Below are positions 10,690 to 22,688 of a DNA stretch of 64,000 nucleotides, in pieces. This stretch comes from Isoetes taiwanensis (taxonomy: Eukaryota; Streptophyta; Lycopodiopsida; Isoetales; Isoetaceae). The notes beneath the pieces are model-generated. The model was given only the letters and a program-made list of their open reading frames with translations. It was not told the origin of the DNA and did no database searches. The stretch covers positions 8,460,108 through 8,524,107 of the forward strand of contig JAJEKV010000057.1 in the NCBI GenBank assembly GCA_021234155.1, written 5' to 3'. Position 1 is the first letter of the stretch. The number at the start of each line of letters is the position of its first letter. Both the position numbers and the translations under genes were made by a program.

Positions 10690-11708
10690 TAGAAATATAT
10701 TCATAGAGGGGTTATGCTTTGCTCAATCAAACCTAGAGGGGTTATCCCCGCTGATGAAACTTTAGTTGTAGCAAACTTCGGGCCATGCGCTGACCGCACA
10801 AGACCTTAATTCATTTAGAGATAAATCTGGCGATTTCATGTGCCTTGCTCGATCAAAACCTCAATCATACTTAGAAATGAATTATAGAGGGTTTACGTGC
10901 CTTTAATCAATCAAACCTGAGCGCTATCATCATTTCGAACAAACTATCACAAAGCATGCTTAATCAATCAAACCTTAGAGCCGCTATCATTGCCTCATCA
11001 AACTATAGTAGTCGTGACAACTTCATCGAGTTCGGCGAAGTGTCAAAGATGCTCATAAAACAAAACCAACCAACATGGGATTCGAATCCCATAATCTCCC
11101 CGCCCGGAGGCGCAGCCTTTGTCCACAGGGCCACATGGTCATTGCCATATTTGGATTTTCACCGAGACACTAGGATGGTTTGTGTTTTTCTTTAAGTAGG
11201 AAACAAGAATGGTAGGCAAACTACCCAAACCTCGACTAAAAAGGATTTTTTTGTATCATCAACCTTTACAACTAGCCGTATATAAGAACAACCTGCACAA
11301 AAATCTTCATAAGACCGCTAAATCTATCCCTATGGCGATTCTATAGAAAACCATAAACTAACTTGTAATGGATTTGAGACCAAAAGAATCTAAGGACACA
11401 AGATTTATAGCTCATTTATATGCCTATAGCAATGCATTGCGGTTATGCTCTAATGAAACCTTTGTTTTTGTTCACTATAATCCAACAAGAATTTTACGAT
11501 TTCGCAAAAAAGAGAAAAGAAAAGAAAAAGAGAGTATTCGGGCGTAATTTGTCGTGCGTGCACATATTATGAATCACTCCCTACTTCTTGGTCAATATAA
11601 TGGAGATATGTATGCCTTATATTATATTTTAGGAACCAAGTAAGCAACATGTAAAAATCAACTAATGCTCCAACTTGATCAAACTTCATAAGGTTGCTAT
11701 GCTTCATG
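10690..11708. repeat. tRNA-satellite array segment
   Basis: Array sequence from the CATAGAGGGGTTATGC part, through a tRNA-like copy at 11069-11140, to AAGGTTGCTATGCTTCATG. It is interrupted on the right by the LINE at 11709. Compared with clean units near 42-48 kb it has many 1-5-base indels. Confidence 0.85.
11069..11140 (-). pseudogene. tRNA-Arg-like copy 1
   Basis: The minus strand keeps the T-arm core (GGGATTCGAATCCC), the D-arm start and the GACCATGTGG 5' end. The anticodon arm is altered (CGCCCGGAGGCG on plus) and the 3' acceptor strand no longer pairs well. Confidence 0.65.
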
Positions 11709-12820
11709 TTTTTTTGAAGGATCTACAAACTTTATTGAAACTCCAAGCCAAAGCAAAATACAAAATGCGAGGTGGGGAATAAAGTCTCGAGGATAATCAC
11801 ATCCACTCGAAAGAGAACCACCAAAATTCTATGCATAAGACAAATACACCAAATAGGACCTAACATTAACCGTCAGCTAAGGTGAGCAAGTTAAGAGCAA
11901 TGGTAAGCCTTTAACAATTCTAGCTTGTGCGCTCGGAGGAGAATCGCAGGAGGAATATCCAAACCCCCGAAAGATAGATTTCTCAAGGCCTGTGATGGAC
12001 CATAACAACTTTTTCATCCTCATAATTCCAAGTATCCTGGATAGATGTTCTCGTATAATTCTGTCTGACTTGTCAATGTCACATGAAAAAGAAAAAGCAA
12101 ACAAGACCAAACAGCCGAGATGAATCACATAAAAGAAACAATGCTCAATGGTCTCTGCCTTTGCTTGCATAGTGGGCGAGGTCACCGAGGATCAAATCCG
12201 TGGACAAGTAAGTTCACACGAGGACATCTCAGAAGAATCAGCCACCAAAGCACAGCCACCTTAGGATGGAGTAGCTTATCCCAAGCCCAAGTCCACATAT
12301 CGCCTCCAATTTGGAGGTGAAAGTCGGCGGACCACCTAGTGGATGCATGGAAGGATATCACTATTGACAAGTGCTGTAAAATTTATACATAGAATCTCAC
12401 AAGCCTATATGCTCATGAATACTCGCGGGAAACCCACATGCACCTCTTCAGCCTCCGAACAACCAATGGCGCAGTACTAGCAACCTTTTGCCAACAGGTC
12501 ATTCCATCGAGACAATGAGAATTTTGTTTGAAAGATTTGCCATGTCGCTTAATTCGGCCGTAATCATACCACATGCGCCGCACCCAAGATTCCTCGCTTA
12601 ACTCCAGCCAGTTGAGTTAATGGATAAACCGAAGTACAAAGTGGAAGATTATTTTCCATGTGTATCCACCAACAAGGGGCATTCAAATTGATGACATGCA
12701 ACAAGATCAATCAAATAGGGGTCCAGATTGTTCCCATGACTCCAAAGAAGCCTTTCAAAAAGGAGAGGCATTAGGAAAAGGGCATAGCTGATAAAAGAGA
12801 CTCCAAGGCATGCTTTAATG
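11709..12820 (-). mobile_element. 5'-truncated L1-type LINE in the array
   Basis: Read on the minus strand, the insert ends in a short poly-A (7 T on plus at 11709) and contains AATAAAG just before it. The flanks are duplicated: AAGGTTGCTATGCTTCATG at 11690-11708 and AAGGTTATGCCATGCTTCATG at 12821-12841, a target-site duplication of about 20 bp in array sequence. Only the C-terminal end of ORF2 and the 3' untranslated part remain. Confidence 0.8.
11877..12370 (-). pseudogene. LINE ORF2 C-terminal zf-RVT-like fragment
   Basis: The minus-strand frames read WDKLLHPKVAVLWWLI at 12182-12370 and, after a frameshift, AKAETIEHCFFYVIHLG at 11877-12185. These are the tryptophan-rich and H...C parts of the zinc-binding domain that ends plant L1-type ORF2 proteins. 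The first Cys pair is not clear. No reverse transcriptase domain remains because of 5' truncation. Confidence 0.65.
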
Positions 12821-14153
12821 AAGGTTATGCCATGCTTCATGTTGACCAACCTTAAACGTGAGCCACATATATTCATAGAGGGGATGATGCTTTGCTCGAC
12901 AAACCTGGGGAGGGGTTGTCCTTGCTTGATGAAACTTTTAGTTGTAGCAAAACTTTTATCATAAGGCTGACCAAGTAAATAAGACCTTAATTCTATTTAG
13001 ACATAAATCTATGAGGGATTATGCCTTGCTCGATCAAACCTCAATCATACTTAGAAATGAATTATAGAGGGTTTACAAAATTTTAATCAATCAAACCTTA
13101 GAAAGGCATCATTGCTCGCATCAAACCATAGTTGTGAATCTATAGAGGGATTTATGCTCATTTCTCGATCAAACTCAATCATACTTAGAAATGAATTATA
13201 GAGGGTTTACAAATTTTAATCAATCAAACCTTTAGAGCGCGACACATTACTGATCAAACCATAGTTGTGGTACAACTTCATAGCTTATGTCCTTCTGCGA
13301 GTTCATGAAGTGTCAAGACGCTTACAAAACAAACCCCACTCAAGATGGGATTCAACTCATAATCTCCTCAGCCCGGAGGCGAAATTTTGTCCATTAGGCC
13401 ACACATGGTCATTGCTATATTTGGATTTTCACCGAGATGAGGGATGGTTGTGTTTTTCTTTTTAAGTAAGAAACAAGAATGGTAGGCAAACTAATCTAAA
13501 CCCTACTCAAAAAGGATTTTTTATCAACCTTTACAACTAGCCGCATATAAGAATAATCCCACGTAAATTCATACATCCGCTAAAATCTATCCCTATGACG
13601 TATTCTATGAAAACCATAAACTAACTTGTAAATGGATTTGGGACCAAAAGAATCTAAGAACAGGAATCTATAGCTCATTTATATGCCTATAGCTGCATTG
13701 CGTTGTTAAGCGTACTCTAATGAAACCTTTGCTTGCTCAATATAATCCAATCGCATTTACATGATTTCGCAAAAAAGAGAAAAGAAAAGAAAAAAGAAAA
13801 AGAGAGTATTTGGCTTAATTTAATGTGTCTCACATATTACTATTTAATCACTTGTGACTTGGTCAATATAATGGAGATATGTATGCCTTATATTATATTT
13901 TAGGTTCAAGTAAAGGCCATAAAACATCAACTAATGCTCCAACTTGATCAAAACTTCATAAGGTTATGCCATGCTTCATGCTGACCAACCTTGAACGTAT
14001 TTAGACATATATTCATAGAGGATGATGGTTTGCTCCGATCAAACCATAGAGGGGTTATCCTGTTTGATGAAACTTTAGGTTGTAGCAAAACTTTTTACAT
14101 TTTAAGGCCGATTCCAATAAGACCTTAATTCTATTTAGACATAACCCATAGGA
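12821..14153. repeat. tRNA-satellite array segment
   Basis: Array sequence with one tRNA-like copy (13338-13410). The sub-block CTCAATCATACTTAGAAATG is duplicated (about 13030 and 13170), pointing to small unequal exchanges inside a unit. The segment ends where the minus-strand polypurine Helitron begins. Confidence 0.85.
13338..13410 (-). pseudogene. tRNA-Arg-like copy 2
   Basis: Recognisable by GATGGGATTC and CCATTAGGCC on the plus strand. The T-loop and anticodon arm carry deletions (TTCAACTCATAATC; CAGCCCGGAGGCG) and GACC of the acceptor is broken, so it is not a functional tRNA as given. Confidence 0.65.
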
Positions 14154-16024
14154 CTATAATGGTATCAAATTTACCGGGTATAAATTAGGAACCTTTAATT
14201 TCTTTTCTTTTTTATTCTCCTTTTTGCTAAACCCCCGCTCTCCCTCCCTTGCCTTCCTATCCCCTTCCCCTTTTTTTTTCTTTCTTTTCTATCACTTTTT
14301 TCCTTCTTTTTTTATCTTTCCTCGCTTCTTCCCATTTCTTCACTACTTCTTTCCCTTTCCTTTTCTCCCTTCCTCTTCCTTTTCCTTTTCTTTTTCCTCT
14401 TTTCTCTTTCCCGCTTCTCATGCATTTTTTTCGTTTTCTTTTGCTTACCTTTTTCATGTGCCTCTTTTCTTCCTTTCCCACCCTCTTCCTCTTGATCACG
14501 TGTCTCTTTTCCCCATCTCTTTCCCATTTCTCTCCTCTTTCTCATGCTCTTTGCTTTCCCTTTCTCCCTCTTCCGCTCCCTTTTCTCTCTTTCTAACTTT
14601 CCATTCCCTTTTCATACTTCCACCTCTTTGTTTTATGATGTTCCCTTTTTCCCTTTCCCCTGCCTTTCAAGCCATATGCCTCTTTTCCATTCCTTTTCTC
14701 AACCTTTTTTATGTACTTTTTCCCTTCTTTTCCCATCTTCTTTTCCTTTTTTCCTTTCCACTTTTCTCCCCTTTCTCTTGTTTTCTTTTTTTCTTTTTCC
14801 CTTCCCATACTCTTTTTTCTCCCCTTTTCTTTTTTCTATTTCCTCACCCTTTCCCTCTTTCCTTTTTCTCGCAGTCTTTTCAGCTTTCCTCTTTCCCTCA
14901 TTCCTCTTGCTCCCTACCCTTGTCTATTCTAATTTCCCCCCTTTTCTCTCATTTTTCATCCTTTCCTCTTCCTTTTCTCGATGTTCTTTTTTGCTTTCCT
15001 TTTTCTCTTTCTTCACTTTTCTCTTCCCCTTTTTTTCTAATGCTTTTCTTTTTCTCTTTTCGCTCCTTTTCTCCTGTTTCTTTTTCCTTTTCCTCGCTCT
15101 CTTTCCTTTTACTTTTTCTTTTCCTATAGACTTGCAACCTTTTTCTTATTTCCCTTACCTTTTTCTCCTTTTCTCACCTTTTACTTCTTACCCTCTTTTC
15201 TCAAGGGTGTTTTTTCCTGCTCCCTTTCCCTCGTTTGAGCCCATTCCTTTTCTTATTTTCTTTTATCTTTCCATTTTCCTCTTTTCTCATTCTCTCTTCC
15301 TTTTCCTCTTTTTACCTTTCCTTTATTCCTTCTTTCCTTTTTCCCCTTTTCCCTTTCCTTTCATCGCTTTCTTCCTTTCCTTCCTCTTCCTTTTCTCCCT
15401 TTCCTCTTTCATTTTTCCTTTTCTTCCCTCTTCCTTCTTTTCTTCTTCTCCCTTCCTTCATCGCTTTTTTCCTTTCCTTTTCCCTCTTTCCCTTTTCCCT
15501 TTCCCTTTCATTTTTTCCTTTTCCTTTCCCTTTCCTTCTTCCTTTCCCCTTTCCCTTTTCCATTTTTTCCTTTTCCCTTCCCCTGTTTTTTCTTTTTTCC
15601 TTTTTTCATCGCTTTTCCTTTTCCTCGCTTCCTTTTCCTCTTTCCCCTTTCCCTGCTTTTCTCTCGCTTCTCTCTTTTCCTCTCTCTCTTTTTCTCTATT
15701 TTTCTTTTTTTTCCCCTTCATTTTTCCTTTTCCTTCTTCTTTCCCTTTTCCTTTCTTTCTTTATCGCTTTTCCCTTTCCCTTTCATCGCTTTTTCCTTTT
15801 TCTTCTTTTTCTCGTTTTCTTTTCCTCTTCCCTTTCATCGCTTTTTCCTCTTCCCCTTCCCCTTCCCCTTTCCCTTTTCCCTTTCCTTTTCCCTTCATAT
15901 TGAAGCCATAGTCAAGATGAAATTTTAGCTGAAGACACGACACATCATCTCCACCATTGGTCATCAAATCCTCGACCGTCCGATCTAAAGTGCGTCCATT
16001 ACAGCACAACATTATAATATAAGA
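14154..16024 (-). mobile_element. Polypurine non-autonomous Helitron, copy 2 (minus strand)
   Basis: The plus strand shows about 1.67 kb of C/T (14220-15895), so the purines are on the minus strand, the sense strand of the element. The right edge is the reverse complement of TCTTATATTATAATGTTG ending at 16024 and followed by T. The left edge reads A then CTAT (decayed CTAG), followed by ATGGTATC and the eroded hairpin, then the AAATTAGGAACCTTTAATTTC border shared with the other copies. The flanking array rejoins as ...TAGGA|TAAGATTATGCC. Length 1871 bp. It has no gene; the 455-codon open frame is F/S/L/P-rich and compositional. Confidence 0.85.
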
Positions 16025-16212
16025 TAAGATTATGCCTTGCTCGATCAAACCTCAATCATACTTAGAAATGAATTGCAGAGGGTTTTACAAATTTTAATCA
16101 ATCAAACCTTAGAGCCGCTATCATTGCTCGATCAAAGTATAGTTGTGGTACAACTTCACAGCTTATGTCCTTCATGAAGTTCATGAAGTGTCAAAGATTT
16201 ATAAAACAAACC

Positions 16213-16290
16213 GAATTCAAGATGGGACCTCGAACTCCATAATCTCCGGGCCGAGGCGAAGCGCCAAGGTCCATTATAGGCCACATGGTC
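16213..16290 (-). pseudogene. tRNA-Arg-like copy 3
   Basis: T-arm (GATGGGACCTCGAACTCCAT on plus) has insertions, and the anticodon loop reads CCGGGCCGAGG. The flanking unit context identifies it. Confidence 0.6.
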
Positions 16291-17179
16291 ATTGCTACAT
16301 TTGATTTGCACTCGAGACACCTAGGATGGTTTGGCGCTTTTCTTTAAGTAAGAAACAAGAATGGTAGGCAACCATCTAAACCTCGACCAAAAAGGATTTT
16401 TGTTTTTATCAAACCTTACAACTAGCCGATATAAGAACAATCCCACAAAATTCATACATCTTAAATCTATCCTTATAAAGGCAAGATTCTATAGTGAAAA
16501 CCATAAACTAACTTGTAATGGATTTGGGACCAAAAGAATCTAAGGACACAAGATTTATAGCTCATTTATATGCCTAGTACAGATTGCAAAAGATTGCTCC
16601 TAATGAAACCTTTGTTTTTGTTCAATATAATCCAACAAGAATTTAAGGATTTTGGCAAAAAGAGAAAGAAAAGAAAAAGAGAGCAATTTTATGTAATTTG
16701 GCAGGTTCACATATTATGAATCACTGTGACTTTGGTCAATATAATGAGATATGTATGCCTTATATTATATTTTGAACCAAGTAAGCAAATATGTAAAAAT
16801 CAACTAATGTCTAACTTGATCAAACTTCTTAAGGTTATGCCATGCTTCATGTTGACCAACCTTAAATGTATTTAGACATATATTCATAGAGGAGCCATGC
16901 TTTGCTCGATCAAACCTTAGAGGGGTTATCCTCAGTAGCCAGGCACAACTTTTTTACAGCTTAAGGCCGATCCGCACAAGACCTTAATCTCTATTTAGAC
17001 ATAATCTAGAGTGGATTATGTCTTGCTCGACAAACCTCAATCATACTTAAAAATAAATTATAGAAGGTTTACGTTTTAATCAATCAAAACCTTAGGAGTA
17101 TCATCATTGCTCGTGACAACTGCAGCTATGTCCTTCGGCGAAGTTCATGAAGTGTCAAAGACGCTTCATAAAACAAACC

Positions 17180-17247
17180 CACTAAGATGGACTCAACCCA
17201 TAATCTCCGCCTCCGCAGGCGCAGCCTGTCCATTAGGCCACATGGTC
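17180..17247 (-). pseudogene. tRNA-Arg-like copy 4
   Basis: Shortened copy with T-loop damage (GATGGACTCAACCCATAATC) and an altered anticodon arm (CGCCTCCGCAGGCGCAG). The A-box half (CCATTAGGCCACATGGTC) is intact. Confidence 0.6.
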
Positions 17248-18141
17248 ATTGCTATATTTGGATTTTCACCTGAGATACTAGGATGGTTTGTGTTTTTCTT
17301 TTTAAGTAAGGAACAAGAATGGTAGGCAACCTTAAACCTAACTCAAAAGGATTTTTTTTATCAACCTACAACTAGCCGAGATAAGAACAATCCCACAAAA
17401 TTCATACATCTCAAGTAAATCTATCCCTATGTATGATTCTATAGAAAACCATAAACTAACTTGTAATGGATTTGGGACCAAAAGAATCTAAGAACACAAG
17501 ATTTATAGCCTATTTATATGCCTAGTACTGCATTGTGTTGCACCTAATGAAACCTTTGTTTTTGTTCAATATAATCCAACAAGAATTTCCATGTGATTTT
17601 GCAAAAAGAGAAAAGAAAAGAAAAGAGAGTATTTCATGCTATTTAAGGTGTGTTCATATATTATGAATCACTCGTGACTTTTGGTCAATATAATGAGATA
17701 TGTATGCCTTATATTATATTTAGAACCAAGTAAGCAAATATGTAAAAATCAACTAATGCTCCAACTTGATCAAACTTCATAAGGTTATGCCATGCTCATG
17801 TTGACCAACCTTGAACGTGATTTAGACATATAATTACAGAGGAGCCATGTTTGCTCGATCAAACCTTAGAGGGGTTAATATCCTTGCGCTTGTAGCACAA
17901 CTTTACAAATAAGGCCGATCAAGAATAAGATCTAATTCTACTTAGACATAAATCCATAGAGGGATTATGTCTTGCCTGATCAAACCAATCATACTTAAAA
18001 TAAATTATGTAGGGTTTATGTACTTTAATCAATCAAACCTTAGAGCTGCTATCATTGCTCGATCAAACTATAGTTGTGGTACAACTTCGTAGTTATGTCC
18101 TTCTATGAGTTCATGAAGTGTCACGACGCTCATAAACAAAC

Positions 18142-18213
18142 TCATCAAGATGGGACTCGAACTCATAATCTCCCCGGCCTCCAGAGGCGAAATGGTCCAT
18201 TAGGCCACATGGT
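18142..18213 (-). pseudogene. tRNA-Arg-like copy 5
   Basis: T-arm nearly intact (GATGGGACTCGAACTCATAATC), anticodon arm changed (CGGCCTCCAGAGGCG), D-stem partner GCGCC replaced by AAATGG. Acceptor 3' strand CATCAAG no longer matches GACCATG. Confidence 0.6.
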
Positions 18214-19125
18214 CATTGCTATATTTGATTTTCACCGGTGATACTAGGATGGTTTTGTGTTTTTCTTTAAGTAAGGAACAAGTAACAGTAGGCAACTCAA
18301 AACCTAACCTCAAAAAGGATATTTTTTTTATCAACCTTACAACTAGCCACGTAGATAAGAACAATCCACAAAATTCATACATTCAAATCTATCCCTATGC
18401 ATGCATTCTCTATAGAAAACCATAAACTAATCCTTGTAATGGATTTGGGACCAAAAGAATCTAAGAACACAAGATTTATAGCTCATTTATATGCCTAGTA
18501 CGATTGGGTAAAGTGTTGGGTACTTCTAATGTTCCTTTGTTTTCGTTCACAATATAATCCAACAAGAATTTGGCGATTTCGCAAAAAGAGAAAAAGAAAG
18601 AAAAAGAAAAAGAGAGTATTTGGCTGCTATTTAAGGTGTTCATATATTATGAATCACTGTACTTCTTGGTCAATATAATGGAGATATGTATGCCTTATCT
18701 TATATTTTAGAAGGCAGCAACACGAAAAAATCAACTATTAGTGCTCCAGAATTGATCAAACTATAAGGTTATGCTATGCTTCATGTTGACCAACCTTGAA
18801 CGTGATGACATATATTCATAGAGGGATGATGCTTTGCTCATCAAACCTGAGGCTTGTTCCTCGCTGATGAAACTTTAGTTGTAGCAAAATCCATCGCTAA
18901 GGCCGACCGCAATAAGACCTTAATTCTATTTTAGACATAAATCGGATTATGTCTTGCCTCGATCAAACTCAATCATACTTAGAAATGAATTATAGAGGGT
19001 TTACAGCTTAATCAATCAAACCTTAGAGCGCTATCATTGCTCTATCAAACCAAGGCTTGTGGTACAACTTCAGAGTTATGTCCTTCTACGAAGTCTATGA
19101 AGTGTCACCACTACAAAAACAAACC

Positions 19126-19196
19126 CCACTAAGATGGGATTCAACCTATAATCTCCCACCGGAGTATGCAGCCTTTGTCCATTAGGCCACATGGTT
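19126..19196 (-). pseudogene. tRNA-Arg-like copy 6
   Basis: GATGGGATTCAACCTATAATC and CACCGGAGTATGCAG on plus show a damaged T-loop and anticodon arm. The 5' part is intact up to ATGGTT. Confidence 0.6.
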
Positions 19197-19390
19197 GCTA
19201 TATTTGTATTTTTACCCTCGGTGACACTAGGATGGTTGTGCTTTTCTTTAAAGTAAGAAACAAGAATGGTAGGGCAACCACTCAAACCTCGACTCAAAAA
19301 GGATTTTTTTATCAACCTTACAACTAGCCGTGATATAAGAACAATCGGCTGAAAATCTCATGCATCCGCTTAAATCTATCCCTACATGTA

Positions 19391-21252
19391 TCTTTATATT
19401 ATAATGTTAGGTAATGGACCGTAAGACCCTAGATCTGGACTACGAGGATTTGATCAATCTCAATGGTGGAGATGATGTGTGCGCGGTTCAACTAAAATTT
19501 CATCTTTGACTATGGCTTCAATATGAAAGGAAAAAGGAAAAGGAAAAGGGAAAAGGGAAGTGGAAGGGGAAGGAAAAAGGAAAACGATGAAAGGGAAAAA
19601 GGGAAAAGGAAATCTTAAAAGGAAGGGAAAAAGGAAAACGATGAAAGGAAAAAGGAACGATGGCGCGGGAAAAGGAAAAAGGAAGAGGGGAAGGAAAAGG
19701 AAAAAAGATGAAAGGAAAAGGAAAATGGAAAAGGGAAAAGGGAAAACCCGAAACTAAAGGAAAAAGGAAAAGGAAACTGAAAAGGAAAACGGCGAAAGGA
19801 AAAAGGGAAAAGGGAACCCGAAAAAGGGAAGGGAAAAAGGAAAATGATGAAAGGAAAAAGGAAAAGGAAAAGGAAAAGGAAAAGGGGAAGGGAAAAGGAA
19901 AATCCATGAAAGGGAAAAGGGAAAAGGGAAAGGAAAAGGAAAACGATGAAAGGAAAAAAGGGAAAAGGGAAAAGGAAGAGGGAAGGGAAAAGGAAAAACG
20001 ATGAAAGGAAAAAAGGGAAAAGGAAGAGGGAAGGGAAAAGGGAAAACGATGAAAGGGAAAAAAAAAAAAAAGGGAAAAGGAAAAGGAAAAGGAATAAAGG
20101 AAAGGTAAGAGGAAAAAAAAGGAAAGAGAAGGAGAAAAGGGAAAATGGAAAGATAAAAGAAAATAGAAAAAAAGGAATAGAATAGACGAGGGGAAAGCGG
20201 AACTAAAGAGCACCTACGAAGTGGGTAAGTAAAGCAAAAGGTGAGAAAAGGAGAAAAGGTAAGGGAAAAATAAGAAAAGGTTGCAAAGTCTATGGGAAAA
20301 AGAAAGCAAAAAGGAAAAAGAGATTCGGGAAAAGGGAAAAAAGAGAACTTGGGGAAAAGGGAACAGAAAAAGAGAAAAAGAAAAGGCGGAAAAAAAGGGG
20401 AAAAGAGAAAGGGTGAAGAAAGAGAAAAAAGGAAAGCAAAAAGAGCATCGAAAAAGGGAAGAGGGAAAGGATGGAAAATGAGGAAAAAGGTGGGGGAAAT
20501 TAGAATAGACAAAGGGTAGGGAGCAAGGAATAGAAGTGAGGAAGGCTTAAAAGGGCAATTAGAAAAAAAGGGAAGAGGGAAAGGGTGAGGAAATAGAAAA
20601 GAGTTAGTTATATGGGTGGAAAAGAAAAAGAAACAAGAAAGGAGAAAAGTGGAAAGGGGAAAAAAGGGGAAGAAGATGGGGAAAGCATGAAAGGGTACAT
20701 AAAAAAAGGCTGAGAAAAGGGAAATGGGAAAGAGCGCTAAAGTTTAAAAGGAATCCGAAAGGGAAAGGAACACTTGTGCCAAAAAGGGTGGGGAAAAGTA
20801 TGAAAAGGAAATGGAAAGTTTGAAGAAAAGGGAAGCTTTAAAAAGGAGAAGGGAAAGCAAAAAGAGCATGAGGAAAAGAGGAGAGAGAAATGGGAAAAGA
20901 GATGGGGAAAAGGGCACGGATCAAGAGGAAGAGGGTGGGGAAAGAAGAAAAGGCACATGAAAAGGTGCCAAAAAGAGAAACTAAAAAAAATGCATGAGAA
21001 AAACTGAAAGAGAAAAGGAAAAGGAAAAGGAAGAGGAAGGGAAAAAGGAAAGGGAAAGTAGCAGTGGAAAATAAAGAGCGGGGAAAGATAAAAAGGAAGG
21101 AAAGTCGAGCAAGAAAAAGAGAAAGAAAAAAAAAGGGGAAGGATAGGTATGTAAGGAGGGAGAGAACTGGTTAGCAAAAAAGGGAGAATAAAAAAAGAAA
21201 GAAATTAGTTGTCTTGATTTATGCCCAATAGTTAGCCGGGTACCATTACTAG
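19391..21252 (+). mobile_element. Polypurine non-autonomous Helitron, copy 3
   Basis: The element starts TCTTTATATTATAATG after A at 19390 and ends TACCATTACTAG at 21249-21252, length 1862 bp. The subterminal module (GAGGATTTGATCAATCTCAA, GGTGGAGATGATGTGTG, ATGGCTTCAATATGAAAGG) and the G/A tract of about 1.67 kb match copies 1, 2 and 4. The target is the array sequence GTA|TTCTATAG, the same nucleotide position as the copy at 62151. One extra G stands between CTAG and TTCTAT, probably a local error. No gene. Confidence 0.88.
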
Positions 21253-22137
21253 GTTCTATAGAAACTATAAACTAACTTTGTAATGGATTTGGGACCAAAG
21301 AATCTAAGGACACAAGATCTATAGCTCTATTTATATGCCTAGTACAAGATTGGCAAAGTGTTAAGTGCCTAATGAAAACCTTTGTTCCAATATAATCCAA
21401 CAAAGAATTTGGGCATATTTCAAGAAAAAGAGAAAAGAAAAAGAAAAGAAAAGAGAGTAATTTGGCATAATTTGGCAGTTCACATATTATGAATCACTCC
21501 TACTTTTGGTCTATAATGGAGATATGTATGCTTATATTATATTTGTAACTAAGTAAGTAAATATGTAAAATCAACTAATGCTCCAACTTGATCAAACTTC
21601 ATAAGGTTATGCCATGTCATGTTGACCAACCCTTAGAACGTGATTTAGAAATATATATTCATAGAGGGGTTATGTTTGCTCAATCAAACCTAGAGGGTTA
21701 TCCTTGCTTGATGAAACCATTGTAGCAAACTTTTACAATTAAGGCCGATCTCTAATAAGACCTTAATTCTATTTAGACATAAATCTTAGAGGGATTATGC
21801 CTTTGCTCGATCAAACCTCAATCATACTTAGAAATGAATTGGCAGAGGGTTTCATGCCTTAATCAATCAAACCTTAGAGCCGCTATCATTGCTAGATCAA
21901 ACTATAGTCAGGTACAACTTCAGCTACATTAACTCCACCAAACCTTAGATCGTTAAGTGCCATTGCTCGATCAAACTATAGTAGTGGGTACAACTTCATA
22001 GGGTTATGTCCTTCTGAAGTTCATGAAGTGTCAAAGACGCTTCATAAAATGTCCAAATATGGGTTTTAACCCATAATCTCCAAATTGAGGCTTAGCCTTG
22101 TCCATTAGGCCAAATGGTCATTGCTATATTTGGATTT
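21253..22137. repeat. tRNA-satellite array segment
   Basis: Continues the unit broken at 19390: TTCTATAGAAACTATAAACTAAC, GGATTTGGGACCAAAG, the AAGAGAAAAGAAA tract and the ATCAAACC sub-repeats. It ends just after tRNA-like copy 7, where the LINE-like insert begins. Confidence 0.85.
22052..22119 (-). pseudogene. tRNA-Arg-like copy 7
   Basis: Strongly decayed: GTCCAAATATGGGTTTTAACCC on plus replaces the acceptor and T-arm, and the anticodon arm is lost (CAAATTGAGG). CCATTAGGCC marks the D-arm. Confidence 0.55.
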
Positions 22138-22688
22138 CTTTTTGATTGCCAGCTTGTATATTACTATAAAGTATAAGTTAACAAAAGATCCTTTTGAAGG
22201 GAAGTATAACTGCTTTAAGGTAACAAGAAGAAGAAACTTTTCGTGAGGGAAGTTTAACCCTAATGTATGTGTTTATGGAATATAATATTCAAAATAGCCC
22301 GGAGTATGTTATCTGAACTCAGATCGCCTCGCATGGATGTCCACTAAAAGTGTAAGACTCAGGTTGGAATTCCGATTTGTCAGTCAGCCTCACCATGACC
22401 TATAGTACACGTAATGGGCACATACAGATTCTCGCTACCATGTTGAGCCGCCCTACCGCCCTTTGCCTCACAAAGCAAATCTCTTCTAGCATTTGATTCG
22501 ACCACAACAGCGCTATACTGTGCATGGCTCCTCGCGGTTATGTGAGATTGGGAGGCCGAACACTTTGATCCATTGCCATTAGCACTTCATCAATCTTCTT
22601 CCATCATTTGAGCTCATGCGACCAAATATGAAGATGATACCTGAAATATGAGAAGAATACAAATTAGAATTGAGTCTATAAAATGGCC
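22138..22688 (-). mobile_element. Short LINE/SINE-like retro-insertion
   Basis: A 551-bp insert is flanked by 15-bp duplications of array sequence: GCTATATTTGGATTT at 22123-22137 and GCTATATTTGATTTT at 22689-22703. Read on the minus strand it ends CTGGCAATCAAAAAG, a short A-rich tail, as for a 5'-truncated retroelement. No protein domain is visible, so LINE fragment versus SINE is open. Confidence 0.6.

Larger units (their letters stand above)
16025..19390. repeat. tRNA-satellite array, four consecutive units
   Basis: This is the longest uninterrupted stretch of the array. tRNA-like copies start at 16213, 17180, 18142 and 19126, giving spacings of 967, 962 and 984 bp and so defining the unit length. 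Each unit holds, in order, the ATCAAACC sub-repeats, the tRNA-like segment on the minus strand, GATGGTTTGTG, the AACTAGCC segment, GGGACCAAAAGAATC, the AAAAGAGAAAAGAAA tract and TAATGGAGATATGTATGCC. No open frame of interest. Confidence 0.9.

Noticed and set aside
14544-15911. 455-codon open frame in the C/T tract
   Set aside because: Same composition artefact in the reverse-inserted polypurine Helitron.
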